DNA of 64,000 bases. Source: Acidobacteriota bacterium. Lineage in GTDB: Bacteria; Acidobacteriota; UBA6911. A program made the translations under genes and the position numbers. The notes below the pieces were generated by a model that made no database searches, was not told where the DNA came from, and was given only the letters and a program-made list of their open reading frames with translations. Location: assembly GCA_016929335.1 (NCBI GenBank), contig JAFGIY010000037.1, forward strand, positions 83,574 to 147,573, written 5' to 3'. Positions within the stretch are counted from its first letter, which is position 1; every line of letters begins with the position of its first letter. Below are positions 31,793 through 43,460 of this stretch, piece by piece.

Positions 31793-32050
31793 ATGTGTTT
31801 AGCCGTTCCAGGGAAAATCATGAGCATTGAGGGGACCGAAACACTGCTTCGTTCCGGGAAGGTAAATTTCGGAGGAATTATTAAAAACATCAATCTTGCG
31901 TACGTTCCGGAAGCGAAGATTGGAGATTATGTTCTGGTTCATGTTGGATTTGCCATCAGCACGATAGACGAAGCGGAGGCCCAGGAGGTATTTGAATACC
32001 TTAGACAGATGGGGGAACTCGCCGAAATGGAAGAGAACAGCAGGCAATGA
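31793..32050 (+). CDS. hypC: Hydrogenase assembly chaperone
   Basis: [14 protein letters not shown]...[22 protein letters not shown]. Confidence 0.96.
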   Translation: MCLAVPGKIMSIEGTETLLRSGKVNFGGIIKNINLAYVPEAKIGDYVLVHVGFAISTIDEAEAQEVFEYLRQMGELAEMEENSRQ

Positions 32051-33138
32051 AATTCATTGATGAATACCGCGATGCAAAGGCTGCCCGTGAATATTCGCAA
32101 GCCCTGGATCGCATCACGACAAAACCCTGGACCATCATGGAGGTATGCGGCGGACAAACACACTCCATAGTCAAGTTTGGAATAGATGAGCTTCTCCCAT
32201 CCAAAATCACTCTCGTACACGGTCCGGGATGCCCCGTCTGCGTTACTCCTCTTGAATTGATTGAAAAGGCTATCGAGATCGCTTCGACGCCGAACGTTCT
32301 GTTCTGCTCTTTCGGTGATATGCTTCGGGTTCCCGGAAATTCCAAAGACCTGCTTTCGGTAAAGGCGGCCGGCGGCGATGTGCGCATTGTCTATTCCCCT
32401 CTGGATGCGGTAAAACTGGCATTGGACAATCCCGACCGTGAGGTGGTCTTCTTCGCCGTCGGATTTGAAACGACAGCGCCTGCAAATGCAATGGCCGTGT
32501 ATCAGGCCAGACAGCAGGGCATCCGGAATTTCTCTCTCCTCGTTTCTCATGTCCTGGTTCCTCCGGCCATGGAGGCAATTCTTTCCTCTCCGGACAACAG
32601 AGTGCAGGGATTTCTGGCAGCCGGACACGTTTGCGCAATCATGGGATTTTGGGAATACGAACCGATCGCGCAGAACTATCGCGTACCGATCGTTGTAACC
32701 GGATTCGAGCCCCTGGACATCCTGCAGGGGATTTATATGTGTATTTATCAGCTCGAGCACGGCAGAGCCCAGGTCGAAAACCAGTATGCACGTTCCGTTC
32801 GCAGGGAAGGCAATACTACGGCGCAGAAGCTCATTTCCGAAGTATTCTGCGTAGTGCCGCGCAAGTGGCGCGGCGTGGGAGAAATTCCGCGAAGCGGGCT
32901 CGGCTTGCAGGAACAATACGCCGAATTTGACGCAGAAAGGCGTTTCGGCATCGCGCATCATACCGCCGATGAGCCCACAGAATGCATAAGCGGATTGATA
33001 CTTCAGGGCATCAGGAAACCTCACGAGTGCCCGGCGTTCGGCGGTCGTTGCACGCCAGAGCATCCGCTGGGAGCGACGATGGTATCCTCGGAAGGCGCTT
33101 GTGCGGCATATTATCATTATCGACGAAGAAAACTCTGA
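32047..33138 (+). CDS. hypD: Hydrogenase formation protein HypD
   Basis: [48 protein letters not shown]. Confidence 0.97.
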   Translation: MKFIDEYRDAKAAREYSQALDRITTKPWTIMEVCGGQTHSIVKFGIDELLPSKITLVHGPGCPVCVTPLELIEKAIEIASTPNVLFCSFGDMLRVPGNSKDLLSVKAAGGDVRIVYSPLDAVKLALDNPDREVVFFAVGFETTAPANAMAVYQARQQGIRNFSLLVSHVLVPPAMEAILSSPDNRVQGFLAAGHVCAIMGFWEYEPIAQNYRVPIVVTGFEPLDILQGIYMCIYQLEHGRAQVENQYARSVRREGNTTAQKLISEVFCVVPRKWRGVGEIPRSGLGLQEQYAEFDAERRFGIAHHTADEPTECISGLILQGIRKPHECPAFGGRCTPEHPLGATMVSSEGACAAYYHYRRRKL

Positions 33139-33152
33139 CACGGACAAAACCC

Positions 33153-34214
33153 ATGACATCCGAATTCAAAAGCGGCAATTCGTTCCTATGTCCCATTCCC
33201 ATTGAGCAGTACCCCAACGTGCTGATGGCACACGGGGGAGGCGGCACGCTGACGCATCAGCTGATTGAAAAGATGTTCCTGCCGGCTTTCGGCAATTCCC
33301 TGCTTGGGGCCAGGCACGACGGCGCCATTTTTGATATTCCATCCGGGAAGCTGGCTTTCACCACGGATTCCTATGTAGTGCGTCCCCTGTTTTTCCCCGG
33401 AGGAGACATCGGTACGCTCGCGGTCAATGGCACCGTAAACGACCTGGCGATGTGCGGAGCGCACCCGCTGTATTTAAGCGCAGGCTTTATACTCGAAGAG
33501 GGCCTCCCCATGGACACCCTCTGGCGCGTCGTTCAATCAATGAAACTCGCGGCCGAACAGGCCGGAGTGCAGATTGTTACCGGTGACACCAAGGTTGTGG
33601 ATCGCGGAAAAGGGGATGGGATTTATATTAATACCGCCGGGGTTGGCGCTATCGATTCCTCCTGTGCCATATCGCCGGCAAACGTGAAACCCGGCGATAC
33701 CATCCTGTTAAGCGGGGATATCGGGCGTCACGGGATTGCGATAATGGCAGTACGCGAGGGGCTCGAGTTTGAGAGCGCCATTGAAAGTGATTGTGCTCCC
33801 CTATCCGGCATTGTATTGGCACTGCTGGCCGAAGGGATTAAAGTGCACTGCCTGCGCGATCTCACGCGTGGAGGGCTTGCGAGCGCGCTGATTGAAATCG
33901 CCGAAACGGCGAGTCTTCAGTTCCAGATTGAGGAAACGGCCATCCCCATGCTGGAAGATGTCAAAGGGGCTTGCGAAATCCTGGGTTTTGATCCTCTCTA
34001 TGTCGCCAATGAAGGCCGGTTTATAGCATTGGTTCCGGCACAGGAAGCAGAGCGGGCCCTTCAAAAGATGCGCGCACACCCTTTGGGAGAGAAAGCCTGC
34101 ATTATAGGAACGGCAGCCGAGGGGAATTCCGGACTTGTAACCATGCGAAGCCGGATAGGAGCGACGCGCGTCGTCGACATGCTAAGCGGCGAACAACTCC
34201 CAAGGATCTGCTGA
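33153..34214 (+). CDS. hypE: Hydrogenase expression/formation protein HypE
   Basis: [60 protein letters not shown]-terminal PRIC. Confidence 0.97.
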   Translation: MTSEFKSGNSFLCPIPIEQYPNVLMAHGGGGTLTHQLIEKMFLPAFGNSLLGARHDGAIFDIPSGKLAFTTDSYVVRPLFFPGGDIGTLAVNGTVNDLAMCGAHPLYLSAGFILEEGLPMDTLWRVVQSMKLAAEQAGVQIVTGDTKVVDRGKGDGIYINTAGVGAIDSSCAISPANVKPGDTILLSGDIGRHGIAIMAVREGLEFESAIESDCAPLSGIVLALLAEGIKVHCLRDLTRGGLASALIEIAETASLQFQIEETAIPMLEDVKGACEILGFDPLYVANEGRFIALVPAQEAERALQKMRAHPLGEKACIIGTAAEGNSGLVTMRSRIGATRVVDMLSGEQLPRIC

Positions 34215-34278
34215 TGAAACTCGGCAAATTGCACAAATTTTGTAAATCGTGGAATTCGCGGCTTCAAAGGAGAGGATT

Positions 34279-35610
34279 GTGGCTTTTTCTCTGCGATTGA
34301 CGGAGATTCGCAAAGGATTTCAGCCCGCATTCTGGGTAGCCAATATAACCGAGCTGTTTGAGCGTTTGTCATACTACGGCGTCAATGCCGTCCTCGCCAT
34401 CTATCTGCATGAAACACTTAAATTCTCGCAGCAGCAAACAGGAGAGTTGATCGGTTTCTTCGGTGGCGTCGTCTGGTTTCTTCCCATCATCGGAGGAACG
34501 CTTGCCGATCGATTCGGGTTCCGACGGTCGCTTGCCGGCGCTTATCTGGTACTGGCTTTCGGTTATTTTCTGCTCGGTTCGCTTTCATCATCATGGATGG
34601 AGCCTTTGAAGGAAGCGTTGCCGCTCGCCGTGGTTGTGCAGCTGATCCTATGCGTGCCTGCGCTTGGTCCTGCGATCGTCAAACCCTGTGTAGTCGGCAC
34701 TACGGCGCGTGCAGCTTCCGAAAACGTCCGTTCACTCGGATATTCCATTTACTACACGCTGGTGAACATCGGAGGCACGCTTGGACCGATCATGGCCTTT
34801 GCAGTCCGGCGCACCATCGGAATCGAAAATGTCTTCCGCGTATCTGCCGTCAGCGTGCTGTTGATGTTTCTGGGAACGCTTCTGTTTTACAGAGAACCGG
34901 ATCGCCTTGTTGAAAAACAGGTGGCAAGTTTCGTTCAGGCATTCAAAAACATGTTCGTCGTCCTGGGCAATCTGAAGTTCATGACGTTTTTGCTGATCTT
35001 TTCCGGATTCTGGATCATGTTCTGGCAGGAATTTATTGCTCTTCCGCTCTTCATCCGAGGCTATGTGAATCCGAACGCCGATGTGGATCTGCTGACAACC
35101 GTGGATCCGCTGGCCGTAATTCTCTTTCAAATCCTGATCAGCTATCTGACACGCAATATTCGCCCTTTCGGCGCAATGACAGCCGGAATACTCATAACCA
35201 GTCTCTCCTGGCTGATCCTTGCTGTGTGCGATCTCGGTCTGCAAATCAATACTACCTTGCACATCGGTTCATGGACTGTGCCTGTTCAGGGACTTCCGGT
35301 CTATGCGGTTTTTGCGCTTGTAATCCTGGCCATCGGAGAGATGGTGCAATCTCCGCGATACTATGAATATGTTTCGCGGCTCGCGCCTCCCGGTCAGCAG
35401 GGCACCTACATGGGCTTTTCATTTTTGCCGATCGCGATCGGATTTGTAATTGCGGGCCAGATCGGCGGCCGGTTGGTGGACTACTTCGGTGAAACTCTCC
35501 ACCGTCCCAATCAACTTTGGTACGTCATTGCAGGCATCGGAGTGCTGACGACAATAATAATGTGGATATACGACAAGCTGGTGAAACCTCTCGCGAAAAA
35601 GGATGATTAG
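34279..35610 (+). CDS. POT/PTR2-type MFS transporter
   Basis: FWVANITELFERLSYYGVNAVLAIYL, GGTLADRFGFRRS, multiple TM segments; GTG start with ggagagg upstream. Confidence 0.85.
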   Translation: MAFSLRLTEIRKGFQPAFWVANITELFERLSYYGVNAVLAIYLHETLKFSQQQTGELIGFFGGVVWFLPIIGGTLADRFGFRRSLAGAYLVLAFGYFLLGSLSSSWMEPLKEALPLAVVVQLILCVPALGPAIVKPCVVGTTARAASENVRSLGYSIYYTLVNIGGTLGPIMAFAVRRTIGIENVFRVSAVSVLLMFLGTLLFYREPDRLVEKQVASFVQAFKNMFVVLGNLKFMTFLLIFSGFWIMFWQEFIALPLFIRGYVNPNADVDLLTTVDPLAVILFQILISYLTRNIRPFGAMTAGILITSLSWLILAVCDLGLQINTTLHIGSWTVPVQGLPVYAVFALVILAIGEMVQSPRYYEYVSRLAPPGQQGTYMGFSFLPIAIGFVIAGQIGGRLVDYFGETLHRPNQLWYVIAGIGVLTTIIMWIYDKLVKPLAKKDD

Positions 35611-35724
35611 GAGGTTCTGACCGGATGCAATATTTGCAGGGTCTTTATCTATGACTTCTTTGCGTTTTGCAGAGAAGTCTTATCCGGCAAAACATCCGAA
35701 GCCGGTCGCGATGATAAAGAAGCT

Positions 35725-35753
35725 GAGCGCTGAAAGCTGAACGCGCGCGGCCA
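35725..35753. repeat. Short heptamer-like array (gctgaac/gctgaaa/gctgagc)
   Basis: aagctgagcgctgaaagctgaacgcgcgc. Confidence 0.5.
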
Positions 35754-35805
35754 GAGTGAATATCGGCTATTTTGGCTGCGGCCTCGGGCCGCGCCGGGGG
35801 AAATT

Positions 35806-36522
35806 ATGCGAATATGCGTAGAGGAGGAAGTATTCCGGCTGTTTCCGGGTTTCTGTCGAGCCGTGGTAATAGCTGCCGGCATTGACAACAGCCGTCCCTG
35901 TCCCGAACTGGAGGAGCGTTTGCGGGAAGAAGCGGATAAGATGCGCCAGGATCCGGCAATGGATCCGGCTACGCATCCACGGCTTCTGGCATGGAAGGAA
36001 GCCTATCGTCAATTCGGCTCCAATCCAAACAAATTCACCCCGTCCATTGTGTTCCTTGCGAAACAGGTGAAATCGGGAAAGCCGGTGCGATCCATTTCGC
36101 CGGCAGTCGATGCCTTCAACCTGGTAAGCATCAGACACGTCGTTCCCAGCGGTGGGGACGACATGAACAGCGTTGAAGAAGATGTGACGCTGGGGCGGGC
36201 GACGGGGGATGAGACCTTCGCCCCGATCTTCAAACCGGATGAGGTCGAGCATCCGGATACAGGTGAAGTCATTTATGTAAATCGCAGTACCAAGAGAATA
36301 CTATGCAGGCGATGGAACTGGCGGAATGCGGATTTTTCAAAAATCACACCAGACACCAGGAATCTCGCCATTAATGTCGATGGGATGCAGCCGGCCATCT
36401 CAAGGCCGGAAATCGAGGAGGCAGCCGAAGAGCTGCAGCGACTCCTGATTCAGTATTGCGGCGGGACCATCTCCATTTATTATCTGGATAATCAATGCAG
36501 GGCGGTGGAAGCCGCTTTCTGA
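35806..36522 (+). CDS. Stand-alone B3/B4 (PheRS beta-like) domain protein
   Basis: LLAWKEAYRQFGSNPNKFTPSIVFLAKQVKSGKPVRSISPAVDAFNLVSIRHVVPSGGDD. Confidence 0.88.
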   Translation: MRICVEEEVFRLFPGFCRAVVIAAGIDNSRPCPELEERLREEADKMRQDPAMDPATHPRLLAWKEAYRQFGSNPNKFTPSIVFLAKQVKSGKPVRSISPAVDAFNLVSIRHVVPSGGDDMNSVEEDVTLGRATGDETFAPIFKPDEVEHPDTGEVIYVNRSTKRILCRRWNWRNADFSKITPDTRNLAINVDGMQPAISRPEIEEAAEELQRLLIQYCGGTISIYYLDNQCRAVEAAF

Positions 36523-36570
36523 AGCTGCTTCACATTTCACATGTTGATTTCGTGCAATTTATGGCTGTTT

Positions 36571-36888
36571 TTACCGGGGAGAACCTTTCGTAGCCTGCTT
36601 GAAATGTGCGATTTCGTAGATTCCTATTATGATGTCCGCGATCCCCAATCCAAGAACCGCGCCCTTGAAGTAGGCGTTGGCTATCAGAGGCCTGATCCGG
36701 GGATAGTGATATAAAAGGGAGTTGTTCTCCCAAAAGCTTTGCCATGGGAGGCTGACGAGAAGCACTCCAAATCCAAGAGAAAAGAAAATGTAGAGAATCC
36801 TGAAAACCAATGCTCCGCGCCGGATGTGAGGATCGCCTTTATCCTGGGAGGCTGAGCTGGGAAATTGGAGCGCGATTCTAAGGGGCAT
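36571..36888 (-). CDS. Small membrane protein
   Basis: Two hydrophobic segments; start overlaps the stop of the upstream TPR gene. Confidence 0.6.
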   Translation of the reverse strand: MPLRIALQFPSSASQDKGDPHIRRGALVFRILYIFFSLGFGVLLVSLPWQSFWENNSLLYHYPRIRPLIANAYFKGAVLGLGIADIIIGIYEIAHFKQATKGSPR

Positions 36889-39571
36889 GCCGGTTGAGAC
36901 CGCTTTTTATTTTGTCTATTCGCTGCGCCACATCCCGATAGCCGGGATCCATGCCGAAAATCCGGTCAAAGCACTCGAGCGCCCGCTCGCTGCTTCCGGA
37001 CATCGAATGTGCGACACCCATATCATAGCGAAGAGCCATGGCTTCGTGTGAAGAAATATCGGCAAAACTTAATCCGGTCTGACACCATCGAAGAGCCGAA
37101 CTGGGCATATCCCTTTTAAGAAAGCAGGCGCTGAGCATGCCGCAGCACTGAATGACTCTTTGAGAATCATTGCGGGCGTTGGCGGCTTTCAAAGCGCTTT
37201 CAAATTCTTTAATTGCGTCATCCAGCAAATCCATTTCGCGATAGGCGGTTCCCAGGCTGTAGTGATTTTCAAAAGACTCTACTGGGTCCTCCTGAGTCGT
37301 ATCCGGGCCAACATCATCCATTAAATCCGCAAACATTTCGTTGGCCTGGAAACCGGAGGTATCCGACTCCAGAGGAATCATCGTTTGTACCTTCGGCGCC
37401 GCGGAGCTTTTCGCGCCGAACGATTTGGCGGGAGGAGCAGGAGCGGCGGGCGTGTGATCAGAGGTTCCGATGTCTTGCATCGGGCCGGAATCAACTATAG
37501 CAAAGGCGGATGAAGCTTCCGCAACTTCGAAATCCGGCAGAATCTCGATGGTATCCGAAGGGCTTGTTTTGCGAGAATTCGCGGAATCGGGCACTGCGGC
37601 CGCCTCAGATACTTCCGGGAATTCCGGCATGATCTGGCCAAGCTTTGCATAGCGCGATTCCAGTTCCGGATGGCCGGGATTGGTTTTGGCGATATCATTC
37701 AGCTTGGCCAGCGCCTCGTCGTTAAATCCAAGCCTTATATAAAAATCCACTTCCTGGAGCTGCTCTTGAATGGATTTGGGCGGAGTTTGGGCGATATTTT
37801 GCGGATAACTTTCGGTCAGGGCATCCGCCGATACTTCCGGTATTTGCGGTATTTCGGAATCGTCGTCGTTTTGTGTTCCCTGATCGCCCACAAAGAATAT
37901 ATCCATCAAGTCGGTAGACAGATCGACTTCTGCGGTGGCTTTAAGCAAGCCGGATTCCGCGCCCTTGCTCGACACAGTTTCTGCAGCGATTCCGCGCGTG
38001 CGTGCAAACTCCTCCAGGTCCTGTTCATATTCGGCCATATGAGGAGCGAGTTGTTTGGCTTCATCGAGATAATCCTGAGCCGCTTCCTCGTTTTTTGACA
38101 TACGGTATAAAGCCGCAAGGAGCAGACATTGTTCTGCAGCTTCGGAGTGTTTGTCTCCCGCTTTATATATGCTGAGCAACCGGATTCTCACTTCCTTATC
38201 GTTGGGATCCCGGGTCTCCAGACTGCGCAGAATGCTGAGCGCTTTCTCTTTCAGGCCGTAGTTCAGCAACAGGTCGACTTCCACTATTTCAGGAGAAGTC
38301 GGCGCCGGAGCGGAATCGGATTCTGCCCGGACGGGAGCGGTAGATATTGCCGGTTCGGAAGGCTCTGATGGCGCGACATATTCAACGTCGGGATAGGCTT
38401 CAGCAAAAGCTTTCCGGTGAAGCTCTCTATGTTTTTCGCTCTGCGGAACAGCCTGGAGAATTTTTTCAAGAAACTCGATTGCTTCAATGGGGCGATTTTG
38501 CTCCAGATAATGGTCCGCGATCTTGTCCAGGGCGTCCAGATATCGAGTATGATCGCCCGTTGCAGAATATATGGATGCCAGTTTGACCTGGGGAAGTATG
38601 TTTCCCGGGCAGCGATCAAGTATCTGTTCGTAAAGAAGAGCGGCGCGTTCGGTTTCACGGCGTGTTATGAGTATAGGAATTATCGTTTCCAGGCAGCCGA
38701 TAGCCTGATCGTACTTTTCCTTATCGATCAACGACTGGGTAACGGCGAAGAAACCCTCATAGCGCGACTCGTCCATGGAGATGACTACCTGGAAAACCTT
38801 GGCCGCTTCTTCAGGGTCATTGGCTGCCAGATAAGCCTGTCCCAGCATTTCGCGGATGCCCAGATTTTGAGGAGCAATTTCCAGCGATCTTTTCAGCCGA
38901 TCGAGGGCTGGGGAGATGTCTCCCAATTCCTGGCAGCATTCCAGAAAGCCCCCCATGGCATCCGTGTCCAGAGGCTCGATCTGCATTGCGCGTTCGAAGG
39001 AAGCCACGGCTCCGGCCAGGTCCCGAGCCTTCATTTGTGCTCGAGCGGCGCCGGCGAAATGAGCATACGCCTGCTTTTGAGATCCTGCCCCCAGATGAAG
39101 TTCGGCGAGCTTCTTCTGGATATCGGAGTTGGTCGGATCCAGTTCGACAATCTTTTCGTAAACGTCCAGTATCTCTTTGGCTCTGCCTTCCTTTTCCAGA
39201 AGTGAAGCGACCTTGAGGTACTGATTGCGCGCGTCAACGCTCAAGCCTTGCTTGGCGTAGAGCGCGGCCATGGTCCTATTGATTTCCAGATTGCCGGGAT
39301 CTGCGCTCAGGATCTTCCTATAGACGGCAATAGCCTTAAGAAAGAAATTATTGCGGACGTAATCTTCGGCAACCTGGGTAAAATATCTATTGGCTTCTGC
39401 TACATTCCCCTGCCGAAGTAATAAATCCCCGATCGTGTTGAGGGTAAGAACATCTTTTGGATCGACCTTTATGATCTTCAGATATTCGCCGATTGCCTGC
39501 TGTACCTTCCCATGGAGTACATATCTTTCGGCGTCTTGAAGAAATTTTGCCTTGTTATCAGCGGCCACCAT
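36878..39571 (-). CDS. Large TPR-repeat protein
   Basis: Many TPR motifs over ~900 aa (LNTIGDLLLRQGNVAEANRYF etc.). Confidence 0.9.
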   Translation of the reverse strand: MVAADNKAKFLQDAERYVLHGKVQQAIGEYLKIIKVDPKDVLTLNTIGDLLLRQGNVAEANRYFTQVAEDYVRNNFFLKAIAVYRKILSADPGNLEINRTMAALYAKQGLSVDARNQYLKVASLLEKEGRAKEILDVYEKIVELDPTNSDIQKKLAELHLGAGSQKQAYAHFAGAARAQMKARDLAGAVASFERAMQIEPLDTDAMGGFLECCQELGDISPALDRLKRSLEIAPQNLGIREMLGQAYLAANDPEEAAKVFQVVISMDESRYEGFFAVTQSLIDKEKYDQAIGCLETIIPILITRRETERAALLYEQILDRCPGNILPQVKLASIYSATGDHTRYLDALDKIADHYLEQNRPIEAIEFLEKILQAVPQSEKHRELHRKAFAEAYPDVEYVAPSEPSEPAISTAPVRAESDSAPAPTSPEIVEVDLLLNYGLKEKALSILRSLETRDPNDKEVRIRLLSIYKAGDKHSEAAEQCLLLAALYRMSKNEEAAQDYLDEAKQLAPHMAEYEQDLEEFARTRGIAAETVSSKGAESGLLKATAEVDLSTDLMDIFFVGDQGTQNDDDSEIPQIPEVSADALTESYPQNIAQTPPKSIQEQLQEVDFYIRLGFNDEALAKLNDIAKTNPGHPELESRYAKLGQIMPEFPEVSEAAAVPDSANSRKTSPSDTIEILPDFEVAEASSAFAIVDSGPMQDIGTSDHTPAAPAPPAKSFGAKSSAAPKVQTMIPLESDTSGFQANEMFADLMDDVGPDTTQEDPVESFENHYSLGTAYREMDLLDDAIKEFESALKAANARNDSQRVIQCCGMLSACFLKRDMPSSALRWCQTGLSFADISSHEAMALRYDMGVAHSMSGSSERALECFDRIFGMDPGYRDVAQRIDKIKSGLNRHAP

Positions 39572-39660
39572 TCCCTCCTGAGGCTAAATTCTTCGCCCAC
39601 TATTCCGAAGTCCGCCAATAATGTGACAAGAATCACGCTCGCGCTTCCGAAACCTCTAGC

Positions 39661-40038
39661 TTAGGCGTTTGAGGCACCTTCGGGCGCGCGCTCCGTCCTG
39701 CCTACTTCTTTCAGCCGGGCAGCCTTGCCCCGGCGTCCTCGGAGATAATACAACCGGGATCGGCGCACTTTCCCGCTTTTGACTACTTCAAGCTTTTCAA
39801 CGATGGGGGAATGCAAAGGGAAAATACGCTCGATGCCGTATCCGAACGAAACCTTTCGTACTGTGAACGTTGAAGAAATACCGTTATTTTTATGAGCTAT
39901 GACAACACCTTCAAAAACCTGGATGCGATACTTATCCCCTTCCTTGATCTTGACGTGCACTCGCACCGTGTCTCCTGAACGGAAACGGGGGATATCGGTC
40001 CTAAGCTGAGAGTTATCGACTGCCCGCTGCAAATCCAT
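39661..40038 (-). CDS. rplS: 50S ribosomal protein L19
   Basis: [30 protein letters not shown]...[20 protein letters not shown]. Confidence 0.97.
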   Translation of the reverse strand: MDLQRAVDNSQLRTDIPRFRSGDTVRVHVKIKEGDKYRIQVFEGVVIAHKNNGISSTFTVRKVSFGYGIERIFPLHSPIVEKLEVVKSGKVRRSRLYYLRGRRGKAARLKEVGRTERAPEGASNA

Positions 40039-40050
40039 GACAAATACTCC

Positions 40051-40749
40051 TTAATCTTGGGCTAACTTCTTGTTTATCAGCTCTGGTCGGGCCCGCCGGG
40101 TCTTTTCCAAAGCCTGTTCTTTACGCCATTGTTCAATTCTCGCATGATCTCCCGACAGGAGCACCTCCGGAACGGCATTTCCACGATATTCGGAAGGCCG
40201 GGTGTACTGTGGATAATCCAACAGACCCGTCGAAAAGCTTTCGTTGATCGCAGAATCCTTGCACCCTAAGGCGCCGGGAATCAGTCGAACTACCGAATCG
40301 AGGACCGCCATAGCCGGAATTTCCCCCCCAGTCAGGATGAAGTCTCCGATAGAGATCTCCCTGTCTACGAGACAATCGATTACCCTCTGGTCCACTCCTT
40401 CGTATCGGCCGCAAATCAACAGAAGATGCGGAATTGTAGAAAATTCTACAGCAATTTTTTGCGACCAGGTTTTGCCCTGAGGAGTCATGAGCACTACCTG
40501 GCCATTCCAATCCCTGTCTCCGCCTCGGCAATACTCGATTGCCTCAAACAAAGGAGCCGGCATGAAAACCATGCCTTCGCCGCCGCCATAGGGGCGATCA
40601 TCGACAGATCGATGTCTATCTTTGGCGAAATCCCGTAGATTGACAATACGGATATCCACCAGACCGGACTGTCTCGCGCGGCGAAGTATCCCACACTCCA
40701 GCACGCCCGTAAACAGCTCGGGAAAAACTGTTATGATATCAAACCTCAT
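40051..40749 (-). CDS. trmD: tRNA (guanine-N1)-methyltransferase
   Basis: FDIITVFPELF, DDRPYGGGEGMV, LICGRYEGVDQRV, SIGDFILTGGEIPAMAVLD. Confidence 0.98.
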   Translation of the reverse strand: MRFDIITVFPELFTGVLECGILRRARQSGLVDIRIVNLRDFAKDRHRSVDDRPYGGGEGMVFMPAPLFEAIEYCRGGDRDWNGQVVLMTPQGKTWSQKIAVEFSTIPHLLLICGRYEGVDQRVIDCLVDREISIGDFILTGGEIPAMAVLDSVVRLIPGALGCKDSAINESFSTGLLDYPQYTRPSEYRGNAVPEVLLSGDHARIEQWRKEQALEKTRRARPELINKKLAQD

Positions 40750-41279
40750 TTGCCCAGGTCCATCAATCCTTCAGGCGGATCAACAAGTATCTGCTTTTCC
40801 TTGATTGAAATCTTCAGGCAGATGCTTTCGACCGCAGGGATCAAAAATTCCTTATCCAGGTGTTTGATCACCAGCTGGTTGTTACCCGCAAAATGAAGGA
40901 CTTCAACAACCATGCCGATCTCGTTCCCGCCGGTATCCAGCACGGAACAACCAATCAGATCGTGATCGTAGTATGTGCCTTCCGGGAGCGGCATGGCCTG
41001 CTCTACCGGAATCTCAATCCAGCAACCGACATAATGCTCCGCTGCGCTGATGCTGTCCACGCCGGCAAACTTGAGCACCAGGCGGCCTTTGTGCTCCCAG
41101 GTACTATCGACGGCAACGAGCTGCCGGCTGCCGCTTTCGGGCACCAGCCACACCTCACTCAGAAGATTGAACCGGTCAGGAAAATCCGTATACAAGTCGG
41201 CCAGGACTTCGCCACGATTCCCTCTAGTCCTGGCGATTCGGGCAATTGTGATAAAAGAAGGTTGTGCGTCTTGCGCCAC
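40746..41279 (-). CDS. rimM: 16S rRNA processing protein RimM
   Basis: IARIARTRGNRGEVLADLYTDFPDRF, EHYVGCWIEIP; GTG start one base overlapping the khpA stop (TAGTG). Confidence 0.95.
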   Translation of the reverse strand: MAQDAQPSFITIARIARTRGNRGEVLADLYTDFPDRFNLLSEVWLVPESGSRQLVAVDSTWEHKGRLVLKFAGVDSISAAEHYVGCWIEIPVEQAMPLPEGTYYDHDLIGCSVLDTGGNEIGMVVEVLHFAGNNQLVIKHLDKEFLIPAVESICLKISIKEKQILVDPPEGLMDLGK

Positions 41280-41509
41280 TATTCCAGGATTTCCAGGACA
41301 AACCGCTTTTTCAGTTTCATTCCTGCCGCGCCGAGAAGCGTCCGGATGCATCGGGCTGTCCGCCCTTGCTTTCCGATAACTTTGCCTAGGTCACTGGGCG
41401 CAACCCGCAATTCAAGAACAGTGGTCTGCTCTCCTTCAACTTCGGTGACCGTAACTTGCTCGGGGTTATCCACAAGCGCTTTCGCAATCATTTCTACTAG
41501 ATCTTTCAT
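41279..41509 (-). CDS. khpA: KH-domain RNA-binding protein
   Basis: [24 protein letters not shown]; between rpsP and rimM. Confidence 0.95.
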   Translation of the reverse strand: MKDLVEMIAKALVDNPEQVTVTEVEGEQTTVLELRVAPSDLGKVIGKQGRTARCIRTLLGAAGMKLKKRFVLEILE

Positions 41510-41594
41510 ATCCGCCTCTCCTCCGAGACCGCTCTAAACCGCACAACTCGGGAGCACAATCGGACGCGAGCAAGAAGATGGACGCGAGCAGCCG

Positions 41595-41852
41595 CTAACC
41601 GGCGGCTACGGATGGCGGTGGGGCAGCCTTTTTCAAAAGTGAGTTCACCGTATCTGAAGGTTGGGCGCCGCACGCCAGCCAATGACGAACTCTATCCATT
41701 TTCAACTCAACCAAGGGAGGATTTGTCGTGGGATTATAATGCCCAATAATTTCGACAAAACTCCCGTCTCGGGTCTGTCTCTGCTCCGTAACCACTACTC
41801 TATAAAAGGGCTTCTTTTTTGCCCCCATGCGTGTCAAACGTATTCTTAACAA
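41595..41852 (-). CDS. rpsP: 30S ribosomal protein S16
   Basis: [41 protein letters not shown]. Confidence 0.98.
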   Translation of the reverse strand: MLRIRLTRMGAKKKPFYRVVVTEQRQTRDGSFVEIIGHYNPTTNPPLVELKMDRVRHWLACGAQPSDTVNSLLKKAAPPPSVAAG

Positions 41853-42079
41853 AATTCCTCCTCATATAAAACAACCTTTAAGTTATGACAATTCTGGCAT
41901 ATAACGAGACCGGATTCAACCTCCCCGAATCAGAGGCTTTGAGCCCCGCTCGACGGCTAAGTGTCCCAAGGAGTAAAAGCATAAAGGGATAGAGGAACAA
42001 ATGGTTCCTCTTCCAAGACACTCTGCCTCCTTCATGCTGTGCAGGCTTATTAAAATTAATCTCTGATCTTCGCCGAAAT

Positions 42080-43417
42080 CTACATTGGGGGGAACTTCAT
42101 GCCCTTCAGCATGCGCGGCATGATCCCGCGGCTCAAACTGCGCATCATTTTCCTGGTTTCTACATATTGCTTGAGCAACTGGTTTATTTCCGAAACCGGG
42201 CGAGCGCTGCCGCGCGCGATTCGCTTTCTTCGGCTTCCGTTAAGTATTTGGTGATTTCGCCTTTCCTCAGGCGTCATGGAATTGATAATGGCTTCTATAT
42301 GAACCAGCTCCTTTTCATCCACCTTCATCTTATTCAATCCCCGCAACGGCCCCATATTGGGCAGCATCCCGAGAATCTGATCCAGAGGGCCCATCTGTCG
42401 AACCTGCCTCAACTGATCTTTAAAATCATCCAGGGTGAATTCATCTTTCCGGATCTTATCCGCCAGTTCGGCAGCCTGCTCCCGATCCACGGTCTCTTCG
42501 GCCTTCTCTATGAGAGATAACACATCTCCCATCCCAAGGATTCGTCCCGCCAATCGGTCCGGGAAGAACGGCTCAAGCGCTTCGACCTTTTCTCCAACAC
42601 CCACAAACTTGATGCACTGGCCGGTTGCGCTCTTGATGGAAAGTGCTGCGCCCCCGCGCGCATCTCCATCCATTTTGGTGAGGATGACGCCGGTCAATCC
42701 CAAACGGTCATGAAACTCCTTGGCGCTGCGGACTGCATCCTGGCCGGTCATGGCATCGGCTACAAGCATTATCTCCGTCGGCGGCGCAGTCTTTCGAATG
42801 TTCTCAAGTTCCCGCATCATTTCGTCATCTATATGCAGGCGGCCGGCGGTATCGATCAGCACCACATCATAGCCGCTGTTCCGGGCGTGGCGAAGCCCCT
42901 TCTCGGTCCTGGAAATGGGATCTTTATCTTCCGCATCATCAAAATATCCGAGTTTGTTGCCCTCACACAGGACACGCAGCTGCTCAACCGCCGCAGGGCG
43001 ATATACGTCTACGGAAAAAAGCAGAGGAGTGTGATTGTTTTTTGTCAGCCAGTAGGCCAGTTTCGCCGTGCTCGTCGTCTTACCGGATCCCTGCAGACCG
43101 ACCATCAGAAAAACGCTGGGAGGCTGCTTCGAAAACTGTAGTTCCGTCTGAGTCCCGCCAAGAAGCTCAACCAGTTCGTCACGAACGACTTTGATGACTT
43201 GTTGTCCTGGAGTAAGCGATTCCAACACCTCCTGGCCAAGAGCTCTTTTCTTGACCTTCTCGACAAAGTCTTTTGCAATTTTGAAGTGAACATCCGCATC
43301 CAGCAGCGCGTTACGTATTTCGCGCGCCGTTTCCTCGATATGGCGTCCCGAGACTCTTCCCTGACCTGTCAGGTTCTTAAGAATCTTCTGAAGCTTGTTA
43401 GATAAATTATCCAGCAT
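42080..43417 (-). CDS. ffh: Signal recognition particle protein
   Basis: GLQGSGKTTSTAKLA, DTAGRLHIDDEMM, M-domain GLNKMKVDEKELVHIEAIINSMT. Confidence 0.98.
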   Translation of the reverse strand: MLDNLSNKLQKILKNLTGQGRVSGRHIEETAREIRNALLDADVHFKIAKDFVEKVKKRALGQEVLESLTPGQQVIKVVRDELVELLGGTQTELQFSKQPPSVFLMVGLQGSGKTTSTAKLAYWLTKNNHTPLLFSVDVYRPAAVEQLRVLCEGNKLGYFDDAEDKDPISRTEKGLRHARNSGYDVVLIDTAGRLHIDDEMMRELENIRKTAPPTEIMLVADAMTGQDAVRSAKEFHDRLGLTGVILTKMDGDARGGAALSIKSATGQCIKFVGVGEKVEALEPFFPDRLAGRILGMGDVLSLIEKAEETVDREQAAELADKIRKDEFTLDDFKDQLRQVRQMGPLDQILGMLPNMGPLRGLNKMKVDEKELVHIEAIINSMTPEERRNHQILNGSRRKRIARGSARPVSEINQLLKQYVETRKMMRSLSRGIMPRMLKGMKFPPM

Positions 43418-43460
43418 CCCATTTCCCCATTAGTAAGGGACTAATAATACCTAAAAGCAA

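Noticed and set aside
31939-33159. 406-aa minus-strand ORF antisense to hypD
   Set aside because: Antisense to a clear HypD; composition is that of a shadow frame.
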